In this document: one piece after another, positions 38,735 to 47,903 of the stretch
Layout: each line of letters starts with the position of its first letter
How positions within the stretch are numbered: position 1 is the stretch's first letter
Source: Thermosynechococcus sp. NK55a
GTDB taxonomy: Bacteria; Cyanobacteriota; Cyanobacteriia; Thermosynechococcales; Thermosynechococcaceae
DNA length: 64,000 nt
Reading direction: 5' to 3'
Assembly (NCBI RefSeq): GCF_000505665.1
Contig: NC_023033.1
Location: 1,116,001 to 1,180,000, forward strand
Notes under the pieces: generated by a model
Told to the model about the DNA's origin: nothing
The model's input: the letters and a program-made list of their open reading frames with translations, nothing else
Database searches by the model: none
Translations under genes and position numbers: made by a program

Positions 38735-39808
38735 GTGACGGCAACACTGCGCCTAGAGGGAGTCACGCGACGATTTGCGCCGGGGGTGGAGATCGGCCCC
38801 CTATCTTTAACGGTACCGGCAGGGGAGTTTTGGGTGATTGTTGGGCCTTCTGGTTGTGGTAAATCCACCCTATTGCGGCTCATTGCCGGCTTGGAGCAAC
38901 CCACTAGCGGCGACATCTATATTGGGGAGACCTGTGTCAATGGCCGCAGTGGGCGCGATCGCGATGTGGCCATGGTCTTTCAGAACTATGCCCTCTATCC
39001 CCACATGACCGTGGCCGAAAACCTTGGCTTTGGTCTGAAAATGCGCGGTGTTGATCCGACAACACGGCAGCAGCGAGTACTGCAAGTGGCAAAGCTACTG
39101 GGGATCGAGTCCCTGTTGCAGCGTAAACCACGTCAACTTTCTGGTGGTCAGCAGCAGCGGGTGGCCCTAGGACGAGCCTTGGCGCGATCGCCCCAAGTGT
39201 TTTTGCTCGATGAACCCCTCTCTAACCTCGATGCTCAATTGCGGGAGCAAACCCGTGCTGAACTGAAACAATTGCATCAACAACTGGGCATTACCACCCT
39301 CTACGTCACCCACGATCAGGTGGAGGCCATGACCCTTGGCGATCGCATCGTGGTGCTGGACCGCGGCCAAATTCAGCAAATTGGCACCCCTGCTGAGCTC
39401 TATGGCAGACCGGCTAATACAATGGTGGCGCGATTTTTTGGCACGCCACCGATGAATTTACTGCCCGCTCGCTGGGATGGCCGCCGTCTTTGGATCGCGC
39501 AGCAGTCCTTGTCCTGTCCCCATACCCCCCATTGGCCGCTGAACAATGAACAGAGCCTCACCATAGGCATTCGCCCAGAGCATTTGCATCTCGGCGAGCA
39601 GGGTTTGGGGGCGATCGCCACCCTCGTTGAACCCCTAGGCCGCGAAGCCATTGTCCGCTGTCGCCTCATGGATAGTGCTCAGGAACTGCTGTGGCTAGCC
39701 CCCAGTCACCAAATCCCTCAAAGGGGTGACCCTCTCCAGTTGCAGGTCAGCCATCTTTATCTGTTTGATTCCACGACCGGGGCGGCTCTCAATTCTAAGG
39801 CTTCCTGA
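38735..39808 (+). CDS. ABC transporter ATP-binding protein, MalK/UgpC type
   Basis: A 357-residue ATPase for an import system. Walker A is GPSGCGKSTLLRL, then the Q loop FQNYALYPHMTVAENL, signature LSGGQQQRVALGRALARSP, Walker B VFLLDEPLSNLDAQ and THDQVEAM. A C-terminal TOBE-like regulatory domain of about 110 residues (TIGIRPEHLHL) places it with sugar, glycerol phosphate or osmolyte importers. The start is GTG at 38735. No permease or binding protein is adjacent, so substrate is unknown; such orphan ATPases may serve several permeases. Confidence 0.9.
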   Translation: MTATLRLEGVTRRFAPGVEIGPLSLTVPAGEFWVIVGPSGCGKSTLLRLIAGLEQPTSGDIYIGETCVNGRSGRDRDVAMVFQNYALYPHMTVAENLGFGLKMRGVDPTTRQQRVLQVAKLLGIESLLQRKPRQLSGGQQQRVALGRALARSPQVFLLDEPLSNLDAQLREQTRAELKQLHQQLGITTLYVTHDQVEAMTLGDRIVVLDRGQIQQIGTPAELYGRPANTMVARFFGTPPMNLLPARWDGRRLWIAQQSLSCPHTPHWPLNNEQSLTIGIRPEHLHLGEQGLGAIATLVEPLGREAIVRCRLMDSAQELLWLAPSHQIPQRGDPLQLQVSHLYLFDSTTGAALNSKAS

Positions 39809-39902
39809 AAATTCATCGGAACCCTTACCCAAGATTGGAGGGTTCGCTTAGAATACAACTAGGATTCTGTAAAATTTCGTAACTTATGCGGCCAGCCCGT
39901 CC

Positions 39903-40874
39903 ATGACTTCGGTAACCTCTCTTTTTTCACCTGTCGAAGCGGATCTCTGTGTACTCACGGAGAACCTGAAGGCACTAATTGGAGCCCAACACGCCGTACT
40001 CTCTGCTGCCGCCGAACATCTTTTTGCCGCCAGTGGCAAGCGCATCCGACCTGCCATTGTCTTTTTGGTGTCGCGAGCCACACTCCCCGATCAGGGGATT
40101 ACCCCCCGGCACTGCCGCTTGGCAGAAATTACGGAAATGATTCATACTGCCAGTCTCTTTCACGATGATGTGGTGGATCAAGCGCAACTGCGGCGCGGTG
40201 TGCCCACGGTCAACAGCGTCTTTGGCAATCGGGTGGCCATTCAAGCCGGAGACTTTCTCTTTGCCCAAGCCTCTTGGTACCTAGCGGATTTGGATAACCT
40301 GCAAGTGGTGAAGCTCCTCTCCCAAGTCATCAAGGACTTTGCTGAAGGGGAAATTCGCCAAGGCTTTAACCGCTTTGACACCAGCATTACCCTAGATGAC
40401 TATCTGCTGAAAACCTACTACAAGACAGCCTCCCTCATTGCCAACAGTGCCAAGGCCGCCGCGGTTCTCAGTGAAGCGCCCCCAGAAACCATCGAAGCCA
40501 TGTACACCTACGGCAAAAATTTGGGCTTGGCCTTTCAAATCGTGGATGACATCCTCGACTTCACCCGCTCAACGGCAGAACTAGGGAAACCTGCGGGCTC
40601 GGATCTGCGGGATGGCAACCTAACGGCGCCTGTCCTTTTTGCCCTACCCAAAGCCCCCTACCTGCACACCCTCATCGAGCGCGAGTTTAGTGAAGAAGGT
40701 GATCTGGAAACCGCCCTCAACCTTGTGCGCCAAAGTGGTGCGATTGAAGATGCCCGCAATTTAGCCAAGGAATATGCCCAAGCGGCTCTACCGGCGCTTG
40801 AAGTGCTTCCGCCGTCGGAACCCCGTCAGGCCCTTAGCCAATTGACGGATTATGTCCTTGAACGGCTCTACTAA
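39903..40874 (+). CDS. sds: Solanesyl diphosphate synthase (trans-polyprenyl)
   Basis: Makes the long isoprenoid tail of plastoquinone from farnesyl or geranylgeranyl diphosphate and isopentenyl diphosphate. The 323-residue protein has the first Asp-rich motif in LFHDDVVDQAQLRRG, GNRVAIQAGDFLFA, EGEIRQGFNRFD, TYYKTASLIANSA and the second motif FQIVDDILDF. Small residues upstream of the first motif indicate a long-chain product. Together with the ring methyltransferase at 6146 it supplies plastoquinone. Confidence 0.93.
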   Translation: MTSVTSLFSPVEADLCVLTENLKALIGAQHAVLSAAAEHLFAASGKRIRPAIVFLVSRATLPDQGITPRHCRLAEITEMIHTASLFHDDVVDQAQLRRGVPTVNSVFGNRVAIQAGDFLFAQASWYLADLDNLQVVKLLSQVIKDFAEGEIRQGFNRFDTSITLDDYLLKTYYKTASLIANSAKAAAVLSEAPPETIEAMYTYGKNLGLAFQIVDDILDFTRSTAELGKPAGSDLRDGNLTAPVLFALPKAPYLHTLIEREFSEEGDLETALNLVRQSGAIEDARNLAKEYAQAALPALEVLPPSEPRQALSQLTDYVLERLY

Positions 40875-40974
40875 GCTGACAGTGGAACAATTGCCAATTA
40901 ACCAATTCCCAGCGCATAAATTTCAGGGACTGATCGAAAAGCAAAAACAAGCCCTCCTTGGGACAGTCCAAGAC

Positions 40975-40998
40975 AGTCCAATAGGTAGTCCAATAGGT
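40975..40998 (+). repeat. 12-base tandem direct repeat
   Basis: AGTCCAATAGGT occurs twice in direct contact, preceded by two partial copies containing ACAGTCCA. It lies between sds and the LCP gene and was probably produced by replication slippage. Confidence 0.8.
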
Positions 40999-41094
40999 AT
41001 AAGTGCGGGATCAGTAATCAATCCCCTACACTGGAGATAGGGGTTGCGTCCACCCGACTGTCCCACGATTCGTTTTTGTTTTGGGAGTGAATTT

Positions 41095-42450
41095 GTGGCA
41101 CGAGGCGTTAAACAACGGAAACCAGTAAGTTCTCTTGGGGGTGGTCGGGGAAGTCAAAGCGTGTATCAAAAAAGCAGGGGTCAGCGATCGCATCCTTCGC
41201 CGTGGCGTACCCTAGGTTGGATTGCTGCCTTTAGTGGTGTGTCCCTGGTGTCAGCTTTTGCGGGCATGACGTTTGTTTTGATGTCACCCTTTCAGGGGAC
41301 CAGCCATCGTCGGGATCTCTCTTGGCTGGAAATGATGGCACGGGGGTTCCAGTATGGCATGAGTCGGCCAGTGAACCTCTTGGTGCTGGGGGTGGATAAC
41401 GTCTTGGATGCCCCCAAAGGCTCCGCGGCACGGTTCCGTGGTCGCACTGACACGATGCTGCTGACGCGGTTTAACCCTGAAAATGGCACGATTACGGTCT
41501 TGAGTATTCCCCGTGATACTCGTGTGGAAATACCCGGCTATGGTACCGGCAAAATTAACGCCGCCAATGTCTATGGGGATGTGGAGCTAACGGTGCGGGT
41601 GGTGAGTGAAACCCTCAACTATACCCCCATTGATCGCTACATTCGCATTGATACACAGGCATTTCGAGAACTGGTGGATCTGGTGGGGGGTGTTGAGGTC
41701 AATGTGCCTAAGCGGATGGTTTATACCGATCACACCCAAAAGCTCTACATTGATTTACAACCGGGGCTGCAAACCCTGAACGGGGAGCAAGCAGAGGGCT
41801 TTGTTCGCTTTCGTTACGATGAACTGGGGGATATTGGTCGTGCCCAGCGGCAGCAGATGCTGATCAAGGCGCTACAGAAGAAACTGGCCAATCCCGTCAT
41901 GGTGACCCAGCTACCAAAAATCTATGGCGTCCTCCAAAAATATGTGGATACGGATTTAACCTTTGCCGAACTGATGGCGATCGCCCAGTTTAGTCTGCGC
42001 ATTCCACCGGAGAATCTCCGCTTGATTTTGCTGCCGGGACACTTTAGTGGTGATGGCTATGAGGTGAGCTACTGGCTCCCTGACTATGACCGCATTGATC
42101 GGGTCATTGCCGCGCACTTTCGGGATCGCCCCTCAAAAGCGGTTGACCCTACGTGGAAGGAAACGGGTACATTGCGCATTGCCCTGCAAAACGCCTCTGG
42201 CAGTCGTGAGGCTGCCCGAGATATGGCCGATTTCCTTGCCCATTACGGCTATACCAATGTGGTGATTGCTGAAGACTGGTACCAGGAAAGCCCAGAAACA
42301 GAGATTATTGCCCAACAGGGTGATCTTAGAGCTGCCGAAATCCTCCGCTCTACTCTTGGCATGGGATATGTCTCTGCCAATTCCACTGGCGTTCTTTCCT
42401 CCGACATCACCATTCGCATTGGCCGCGACTGGGCAGCCGTCTTACACTAA
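41095..42450 (+). CDS. LytR-CpsA-Psr (LCP) family protein
   Basis: Membrane-anchored phosphotransferase family that attaches polymers to the cell wall; role in cyanobacteria is inferred. The 451-residue protein has a basic N-terminus, one membrane helix near residues 40-62, the LCP domain (GRTDTMLLTRFNPENGTITV, LSIPRDTRVEI, KINAANVYG, RFRYDELGDIGRAQRQQ with catalytic Arg and Asp residues) and a C-terminal LytR_C domain from about 350 (LRIALQNASGSREAARDMADFL). GTG at 41095 with GGGAG 7 bases upstream is preferred to a TTG 17 codons earlier. A 16-base duplication spans its stop codon. Confidence 0.9.
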   Translation: MARGVKQRKPVSSLGGGRGSQSVYQKSRGQRSHPSPWRTLGWIAAFSGVSLVSAFAGMTFVLMSPFQGTSHRRDLSWLEMMARGFQYGMSRPVNLLVLGVDNVLDAPKGSAARFRGRTDTMLLTRFNPENGTITVLSIPRDTRVEIPGYGTGKINAANVYGDVELTVRVVSETLNYTPIDRYIRIDTQAFRELVDLVGGVEVNVPKRMVYTDHTQKLYIDLQPGLQTLNGEQAEGFVRFRYDELGDIGRAQRQQMLIKALQKKLANPVMVTQLPKIYGVLQKYVDTDLTFAELMAIAQFSLRIPPENLRLILLPGHFSGDGYEVSYWLPDYDRIDRVIAAHFRDRPSKAVDPTWKETGTLRIALQNASGSREAARDMADFLAHYGYTNVVIAEDWYQESPETEIIAQQGDLRAAEILRSTLGMGYVSANSTGVLSSDITIRIGRDWAAVLH

Positions 42451-42472
42451 GTGACTCTTACACTAAGTGACA
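42441..42472 (+). repeat. 16-base tandem duplication over the LCP stop codon
   Basis: CTTACACTAAGTGACT at 42441-42456 is repeated at once (42457 onward, last base differing), and a partial third copy ATTAAGTGA follows. The stop TAA of the LCP gene lies in the first copy, and the clpR stop lies just beyond. Confidence 0.8.
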
Positions 42473-43129
42473 TTAAGTGAGGGTTGCGGGTAGTTTCTTG
42501 GTCACCGCCTCGGGTTCAAGAATGCGGTCAATAATACCGTATTCCTTAGCCATTTGCGGCGTCATATAGAGCAGCCGATCCATATCGCGGGTGATCCGTT
42601 CCGGCGGTTGACCGGTATTTTGTGCCAAAATCTCCACCATCATCGCCTTATTGGCCAGCACTTCCTTAGCACGAATTTGGATATCGGTGGCTTGCCCTTG
42701 GGCATAGCTTTTGGTTTGGTGCAGAACAATCGTGGCGTGGGGTAAACTGGCGCGACATCCCTTGGTACCAGCCGAGAGCAACATGGCTGCCATCCCCATG
42801 GCTTGACCAATGCAGATTGTATGCACAGGCGGCTTGATGTAGCGCATGGTGTCGCAGATGGCAAAGGCTTCCGTTTCAAAGCCAATGGGCTCACCATCGT
42901 AGCGGGAGGTACCCGTCGAGTTAATGTAGATGCGGATGGGTTTTTCAGGATCGTCGTATTGCAGATAGAGCAGTTCCGCAATGATCAACTCCGTTACCGC
43001 CGGCACCAAAGGCATGCCAAGATAGACGATCCGCTCCTTCAACAGCAGCGAAGGGAGATCGGGAGGGGGAGTGCGATAGTAGGCATCACCATAGTAGGCC
43101 GCTTGGGCAGCAGTAATGGGCAACCGCAT
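42473..43129 (-). CDS. clpR: ClpR, inactive ClpP-like protease subunit
   Basis: Structural subunit of the cyanobacterial ClpP3/R proteolytic core. In this 218-residue protein the site that is GQAASMG in ClpP reads GQAMGMA, so the nucleophilic Ser is replaced by Gly112. The catalytic-position His137 (IVLHQ) and Asp182 (TRDMDR) remain, as in known ClpR. The N-terminus MRLPITAAQAAYYGDAYYRTP is typical of ClpR. ClpP3, usually next to clpR in other cyanobacteria, is not adjacent here. It is convergent with the LCP gene. Confidence 0.93.
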   Translation of the reverse strand: MRLPITAAQAAYYGDAYYRTPPPDLPSLLLKERIVYLGMPLVPAVTELIIAELLYLQYDDPEKPIRIYINSTGTSRYDGEPIGFETEAFAICDTMRYIKPPVHTICIGQAMGMAAMLLSAGTKGCRASLPHATIVLHQTKSYAQGQATDIQIRAKEVLANKAMMVEILAQNTGQPPERITRDMDRLLYMTPQMAKEYGIIDRILEPEAVTKKLPATLT

Positions 43130-43235
43130 AGGACGCTCAGTAAATGACAGACTATCTGTACTCTAGCAAGGAATTGTCTTTAGGATCGGCGGGAAGCACA
43201 CCCTATAATCAAACCAGAAATCAGGTTCGTCGGGC

Positions 43236-44081
43236 ATGAATCAACTCCGCAGTTCACGGCTCACCTCCTCAGTGGTGGCGATCGCCATTGTGTTGCTGGT
43301 TGTGCTTTTGAATGCAGTGGTGATTATCAATCCCGGCCAAGCCGGGGTGCTGAGTATCTTGGGAAAGGCTCAAGATACCCCCCTCCTTGAGGGCATTCAC
43401 TGGAAACCCCCCTTTATTGCCAGCGTGGATGTCTATGACGTAACTGTCCAGAAGTTTGAGGTGCCAGCGGAAAGTGCCACCAAAGATTTGCAGGACATTA
43501 CCGCCAGTTTTGCCATTAACTTTCGCCTAGACCCTATGGCCATTGTGGATGTGCGCCGCACCCAAGGCACACTGGAAAATATTGTTGCCAAAATCATCGC
43601 CCCCCAAACCCAAGAGGCCTTCAAAATTGCGGCGGCGCGCCGCACGGCTGAGGAGGCCATTACCAAGCGGGACGAACTGAAGCAGGATTTTGATCGCGCC
43701 CTAGAGGAACGCTTGTCTAAGTACCACATTCTGGTGCTCGATACCAGTGTGGTTAACCTTGACTTCTCGGAGGAATTTTCCAAGGCGGTGGAGGATAAGC
43801 AAATTGCGGAACAGCGGGCACAGCGAGCAGTCTACATTGCCCAAGAGGCAGCTCAACAGGCGCAGGCGGAAATTAACCGTGCCCAAGGGAAAGCGGAAGC
43901 CCAACGCCTCCTTGCTGAAACCCTCAAAGCTCCGGGTGGCCAGTTAGTGCTGCAAAAGGAGGCGATCGAAGCGTGGCGCGAAGGCGGTGCCCAAGTGCCC
44001 CAAGTGATTGTGCTCAATGGCAAGGAAGGACTGCCCCCCTTTTTGCTGAACTGGAGCAGCCAGCAATCGGCAAGGGAGTGA
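43236..44081 (+). CDS. phb: Prohibitin (SPFH/Band 7) family protein
   Basis: A 281-residue membrane scaffold protein. One N-terminal helix (about 12-32) anchors the Band 7 domain (VINPGQAGVLSILGKAQDTP, LEGIHWKPPF, SFAINFRLDP), followed by a long Ala, Glu and Gln-rich coiled coil (about 150-240). It forms large rings in other organisms, often bound to FtsH proteases and involved in photosystem II quality control in cyanobacteria; that role is family knowledge. Transcribed alone or with lysA. Confidence 0.9.
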   Translation: MNQLRSSRLTSSVVAIAIVLLVVLLNAVVIINPGQAGVLSILGKAQDTPLLEGIHWKPPFIASVDVYDVTVQKFEVPAESATKDLQDITASFAINFRLDPMAIVDVRRTQGTLENIVAKIIAPQTQEAFKIAAARRTAEEAITKRDELKQDFDRALEERLSKYHILVLDTSVVNLDFSEEFSKAVEDKQIAEQRAQRAVYIAQEAAQQAQAEINRAQGKAEAQRLLAETLKAPGGQLVLQKEAIEAWREGGAQVPQVIVLNGKEGLPPFLLNWSSQQSARE

Positions 44082-44154
44082 TGCCCAAATCCCCCTAGAA
44101 TTGAGAATAGCAATTTGTCCTTGATTGTTCTTTGGTTTCTCGCGATATTGACCC

Positions 44155-45507
44155 ATGATCTCCACCCCTCTTGCTGCCAATCAACAAATTTTACCTTTGA
44201 CTGCGCAAACCAATGCCCGCGGCCATCTCACCATTGGCGGGTGTGATGTGGTGGAGTTAGTGGCCCAGTTTGGCTCTCCCCTCTACATTCTTGATGAATT
44301 CACCTTTCGCACCGCTTGCCGTCAATATCAAGACACGCTCCAGCAGGCCTATAGCGGTGAATCTTTGGTGCTCTACGCCTCAAAGGCTTGGAACTGCTTG
44401 GCCACCTGCGCCCTTGCCCACAGTGAAGGTTTAGGCATTGACGTCGCCTCGGGGGGCGAACTCTATACTGCCTTGAGTGCCGGCGTCCCTGCCAGTCATA
44501 TTTACTTCCACGGTAATAACAAGTCCCCCCAAGAACTCCTCTATGCCCTTGAGGTCAATTGCACGATTGTTGCCGATAACTGGCTAGAGCTAGAACGCCT
44601 TGCTGCCTACGTTGAGGAGCATGATCTGTCGACCCCACCCCGGGTCATGTTGCGGTTGACACCGGGGATTGAATGCCACACCCACGAATATATCCGCACC
44701 GGGCATCTAGACAGTAAATTTGGCTTTGATCCGCAACAGTTTCCAGAGTTGCTCCAGTTTGCCAAGGCGCATCCAGAACTAGACTGGGTCGGACTGCACG
44801 CCCACATTGGCTCACAGATTTTTGAGGAGCAACCCCACTTAGACCTCTGTGATGTACTGGTGGATTGGCTGGCTCAGGCCCGTGCGGCAATGCTACCCAT
44901 GCGCGAATTGAATGTAGGGGGTGGACTGGGCATTCGTTATGTAGAATCCGATAATCCGCCGGCGATCGCCCACTGGACAAAAGCCATTAGCCATCAACTG
45001 AGCCAAGCCTGTCAGCAACGGTATCTTCCCTTACCAAAACTCATCTGTGAGCCGGGTCGCTCCATCGTTGGACCTGCGGCAGTTACAGCCTATACCGTCG
45101 GCAGTCGGAAGGTCATTCCTGAGTTGCGTACCTATATCGCTGTGGACGGTGGCATGTCCGATAATCCACGACCGATTACCTATCAGGCACAATATACGGC
45201 CCTGTGTGCCAACCGCATGACCACCGCAGTCACAGAAACTGTGCGGGTTGCCGGTAAGCACTGCGAATCGGGCGATATTCTGCTACCCCAAGTCACTCTA
45301 CCCCCCCTGCAGGCCAACGATATTTTAGTGGTGGCCAGTACGGGTGCCTACAACTACAGCATGGCCTCCAACTACAATCGCGTACCTCGGCCAGCAGCGG
45401 TGATCGTCTATGAGGGTGAAGCCAACCTGATCCTGCAGCGGGAAACCTACGCTGATTTGGTGGCCCATGATGTCTTGCCCCTGCGATTGAGCACCCCCGC
45501 CCCCTAG
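44155..45507 (+). CDS. lysA: Diaminopimelate decarboxylase
   Basis: PLP enzyme making lysine from meso-diaminopimelate. The 450-residue protein has the alanine-racemase-like barrel with the cofactor Lys in VLYASKAWNC, IDVASGGELYTAL, HGNNKSPQEL, GLHAHIGSQI, LNVGGGLGIRY and the Gly-rich EPGRSIVG, and the active Cys in GKHCESGDIL. Length is somewhat above average through an N-terminal extension. The cdaA ribosome binding site overlaps its stop, so the genes are coupled. Confidence 0.96.
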   Translation: MISTPLAANQQILPLTAQTNARGHLTIGGCDVVELVAQFGSPLYILDEFTFRTACRQYQDTLQQAYSGESLVLYASKAWNCLATCALAHSEGLGIDVASGGELYTALSAGVPASHIYFHGNNKSPQELLYALEVNCTIVADNWLELERLAAYVEEHDLSTPPRVMLRLTPGIECHTHEYIRTGHLDSKFGFDPQQFPELLQFAKAHPELDWVGLHAHIGSQIFEEQPHLDLCDVLVDWLAQARAAMLPMRELNVGGGLGIRYVESDNPPAIAHWTKAISHQLSQACQQRYLPLPKLICEPGRSIVGPAAVTAYTVGSRKVIPELRTYIAVDGGMSDNPRPITYQAQYTALCANRMTTAVTETVRVAGKHCESGDILLPQVTLPPLQANDILVVASTGAYNYSMASNYNRVPRPAAVIVYEGEANLILQRETYADLVAHDVLPLRLSTPAP

Positions 45508-45527
45508 GAGGTGACGAGTACGATGGG

Positions 45528-46406
45528 ATGATAGGCCTCCTAGGTAACTTACCGTGGCTGCTGCTGTCGGCGGAGACACTGGCCAAGGTGCGAACAGTTG
45601 TGGATGTGGTTTTGGTCTTGGCCTTAACCTATGCTATTTTGCGGGTTGTGGCCGAGCGGCGAACCCTCTGGATGGTACGGGGCTTTATCGTCCTCCTTTT
45701 GGCAACCTCCCTCAGTCGTGCCATTGAGCTACAGTTTTTAAGCTTTGTTCTTCATAACTTAGTGATTGGTTCTGCAGTCGCCTTAGCCGTTATTCTGCAA
45801 TCGGAAATTCGCATTTTTCTGGAACAGTTGGGACGGGGTCAATTTTTAGGCTTTATGCAGCCCGTAGCTGAGTCGAGTCTGACCAGGGATGCCGTTGATC
45901 TGATTGTGACGGCTGTGAAGGGCTTATCTCAGGCTCGTACGGGAGCACTCATTCTGTTGGAAACCCATACAAAGCTCAGCCCCGAAGATTTTACCCATGC
46001 AGGGATCGCCCTCAATGCCCGCCTTTCGCCAGAACTGATTACCTCCATTTTTCAGGCGAGTTCACCCCTGCACGATGGGGCAATTTGGGTGCGCGGTGCT
46101 GAAGTCATTGCAGCAAAGTTGATCCTGCCCCTCTCGGATCGCACGGGGCCGTGGCAGTTGGGCACTCGCCATCGCGCCGCCCTAGGGATTACCGAACGCA
46201 TTAGCCACTGTGTCTGTGTGGTCGTCTCTGAGGAAACAGGGTCAATTTCCCTTGCCTTTAAGGGGGAGCTTCAACGTCCCCTCACAAGCAGTAAACTAGG
46301 GGAATTGTTGCGGCAATATGTGCAGGATCAAGGGACAGGAACTTCACAACCCCGTCAACGTCAGCACGGCTTAAAATTTTGGAAAACTGTATGGCCACTG
46401 CGCTAA
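45528..46406 (+). CDS. cdaA: Diadenylate cyclase CdaA (DacA)
   Basis: Makes the second messenger c-di-AMP from two ATP. The 292-residue protein has three N-terminal membrane helices (about 10-85) and a cytoplasmic DAC domain with [10 protein letters not shown] and [11 protein letters not shown], the two catalytic motifs. AGGAGG overlaps the lysA stop; the ATG at 45528 lies 15 bases after it, a long but usable spacing, and another ATG 5 bases earlier meets a stop at once. c-di-AMP affects ion balance and night survival in cyanobacteria. No cdaR or phosphodiesterase is adjacent. Confidence 0.94.
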   Translation: MIGLLGNLPWLLLSAETLAKVRTVVDVVLVLALTYAILRVVAERRTLWMVRGFIVLLLATSLSRAIELQFLSFVLHNLVIGSAVALAVILQSEIRIFLEQLGRGQFLGFMQPVAESSLTRDAVDLIVTAVKGLSQARTGALILLETHTKLSPEDFTHAGIALNARLSPELITSIFQASSPLHDGAIWVRGAEVIAAKLILPLSDRTGPWQLGTRHRAALGITERISHCVCVVVSEETGSISLAFKGELQRPLTSSKLGELLRQYVQDQGTGTSQPRQRQHGLKFWKTVWPLR

Positions 46407-46428
46407 TTTCTGTCAGCAGGATGTATCC

Positions 46429-47178
46429 ATGACTCTACAGCCCCATTCACTCATTGAGTTACCTGAGGATTTAGATCGCGATCGCCTACCGCGGCATGTG
46501 GCGGTGATTATGGATGGCAATGGCCGGTGGGCAAAGCAACGCAATTTACCGCGCATTATGGGGCATCAACGGGGGGTGGACACTCTCAAGGATTTGCTGC
46601 GCTGCTGCAAAGACTGGGGCATTGAAGCGCTGACCGCCTATGCCTTCTCCACAGAAAATTGGGGACGACCCCTGCCAGAGGTAGATTTTCTGATGACCCT
46701 CTTTGAGCGGGTATTGCGGCGGGAGCTAGCGGAAATGGTGGCCGAGGGCGTGCAAATTCACTTTGTGGGTGACTTGGCGTGTTTGCCAAAATCCCTGCAA
46801 GCGGAAATCGAGCGAGCCATGGCGGCTACGGCCAATAACCAAACCATTAAATTTGTGGTGGCAACAAATTATGGTGGGCGACGGGAAATCATCCACGCTT
46901 GCCGTTCGATTGCCGCCCAAGTAAAAGCTGGACTCCTTGATCCTGCGGATATTGATGAAGTGCTCTTTGAACGCCACTTATACACAGGTGGCCTGCCGGA
47001 TCCCGATTTACTCATTCGCACCAGTGGCGAGCTGCGCATCAGTAACTTTTTGCTGTGGCAGGTGGCCTATGCGGAAATTTATGTCACTAAGACCCTCTGG
47101 CCAGATTTTGACCGGGCTGCTTTCCATGAGGCACTGCGGGATTACCAACAACGACAGCGGCGCTTTGGCCGTGTCTAA
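46429..47178 (+). CDS. uppS: Isoprenyl transferase (undecaprenyl diphosphate synthase)
   Basis: cis-Prenyltransferase making the C55 carrier lipid for cell wall synthesis. The 249-residue protein has [15 protein letters not shown] with the catalytic Asp, [14 protein letters not shown], and the C-terminal [19 protein letters not shown] and [14 protein letters not shown] signatures. Length is normal. It lies 22 bases after cdaA in the same direction, part of the run lysA-cdaA-uppS-upp-thrB. Confidence 0.96.
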   Translation: MTLQPHSLIELPEDLDRDRLPRHVAVIMDGNGRWAKQRNLPRIMGHQRGVDTLKDLLRCCKDWGIEALTAYAFSTENWGRPLPEVDFLMTLFERVLRRELAEMVAEGVQIHFVGDLACLPKSLQAEIERAMAATANNQTIKFVVATNYGGRREIIHACRSIAAQVKAGLLDPADIDEVLFERHLYTGGLPDPDLLIRTSGELRISNFLLWQVAYAEIYVTKTLWPDFDRAAFHEALRDYQQRQRRFGRV

Positions 47179-47237
47179 AAGGGACCAGTTTCGATGGACA
47201 ATAGGAAAGCCCGCTGGGTATATGTTGGAGCGATACT

Positions 47238-47900
47238 GTGACCCCTCAATTGCGCGTTTATGTCCCCCCCCATCCGCTAATTCAGCATTGGCTGACCGTG
47301 GCTCGCGATCGCAACACACCCACGCCTCTCTTTCGCGTAGCAATGACCGAACTGGGTCGCTGGCTGGCCTATGAAGCGGCACGGGAATGGTTGCCAACAG
47401 TGGAAACAGTGGTTGAAACCCCCCTAGCCCCCTGTGGAGCCATGGTCGTGAATCCCCAAGTCCCCGTGGTCGTGGTACCAATTCTGCGGGCGGGTTTAGC
47501 CTTGCTCGAGGGTGCCCAAGGGGTCTTACCAACGGCAAAGACCTACCACCTAGGGATTGTGCGGGATGAGGCTACCCTTGAACCCAGTTGCTATCTCAAT
47601 AAGTTGCCCCCTCAGTTTGACCCCCAAACCCGTGTCCTCATTAGTGAGCCGATGCTGGCAACGGGAGGTTCAATCATGATAGCCATGCAGGAATTGGTGC
47701 AGCGGGGGATTGACCCAGCTTTGGTGCGAATCATTTCCGTTGTCACTGCCCCCCCGGCTCTGCAGAAACTGGGTGCCTATTTTCCCGCAGCGCAAGTCTA
47801 TGCAGCCACAATTGATGAGACGTTGAATGAGCAGGGCTTTATTGTGCCCGGCTTGGGGGATGCCGGCGATCGCGCCTTTGGTACTGGAGAGGAAACCTAG
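47238..47900 (+). CDS. upp: Uracil phosphoribosyltransferase
   Basis: Salvages uracil to UMP with PRPP. The 220-residue protein begins RVYVPPHPLIQHWLTVARD, has VPILRAGLALLEGAQGVLP and the PRPP loop EPMLATGGSIMIAMQEL, and ends in PGLGDAGDRAFGT, all typical of UPRTase. Translation starts at a GTG (47238) with GGAG 8 bases upstream. thrB begins 3 bases after the stop. Confidence 0.93.
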   Translation: MTPQLRVYVPPHPLIQHWLTVARDRNTPTPLFRVAMTELGRWLAYEAAREWLPTVETVVETPLAPCGAMVVNPQVPVVVVPILRAGLALLEGAQGVLPTAKTYHLGIVRDEATLEPSCYLNKLPPQFDPQTRVLISEPMLATGGSIMIAMQELVQRGIDPALVRIISVVTAPPALQKLGAYFPAAQVYAATIDETLNEQGFIVPGLGDAGDRAFGTGEET

Positions 47901-47903
47901 GCG

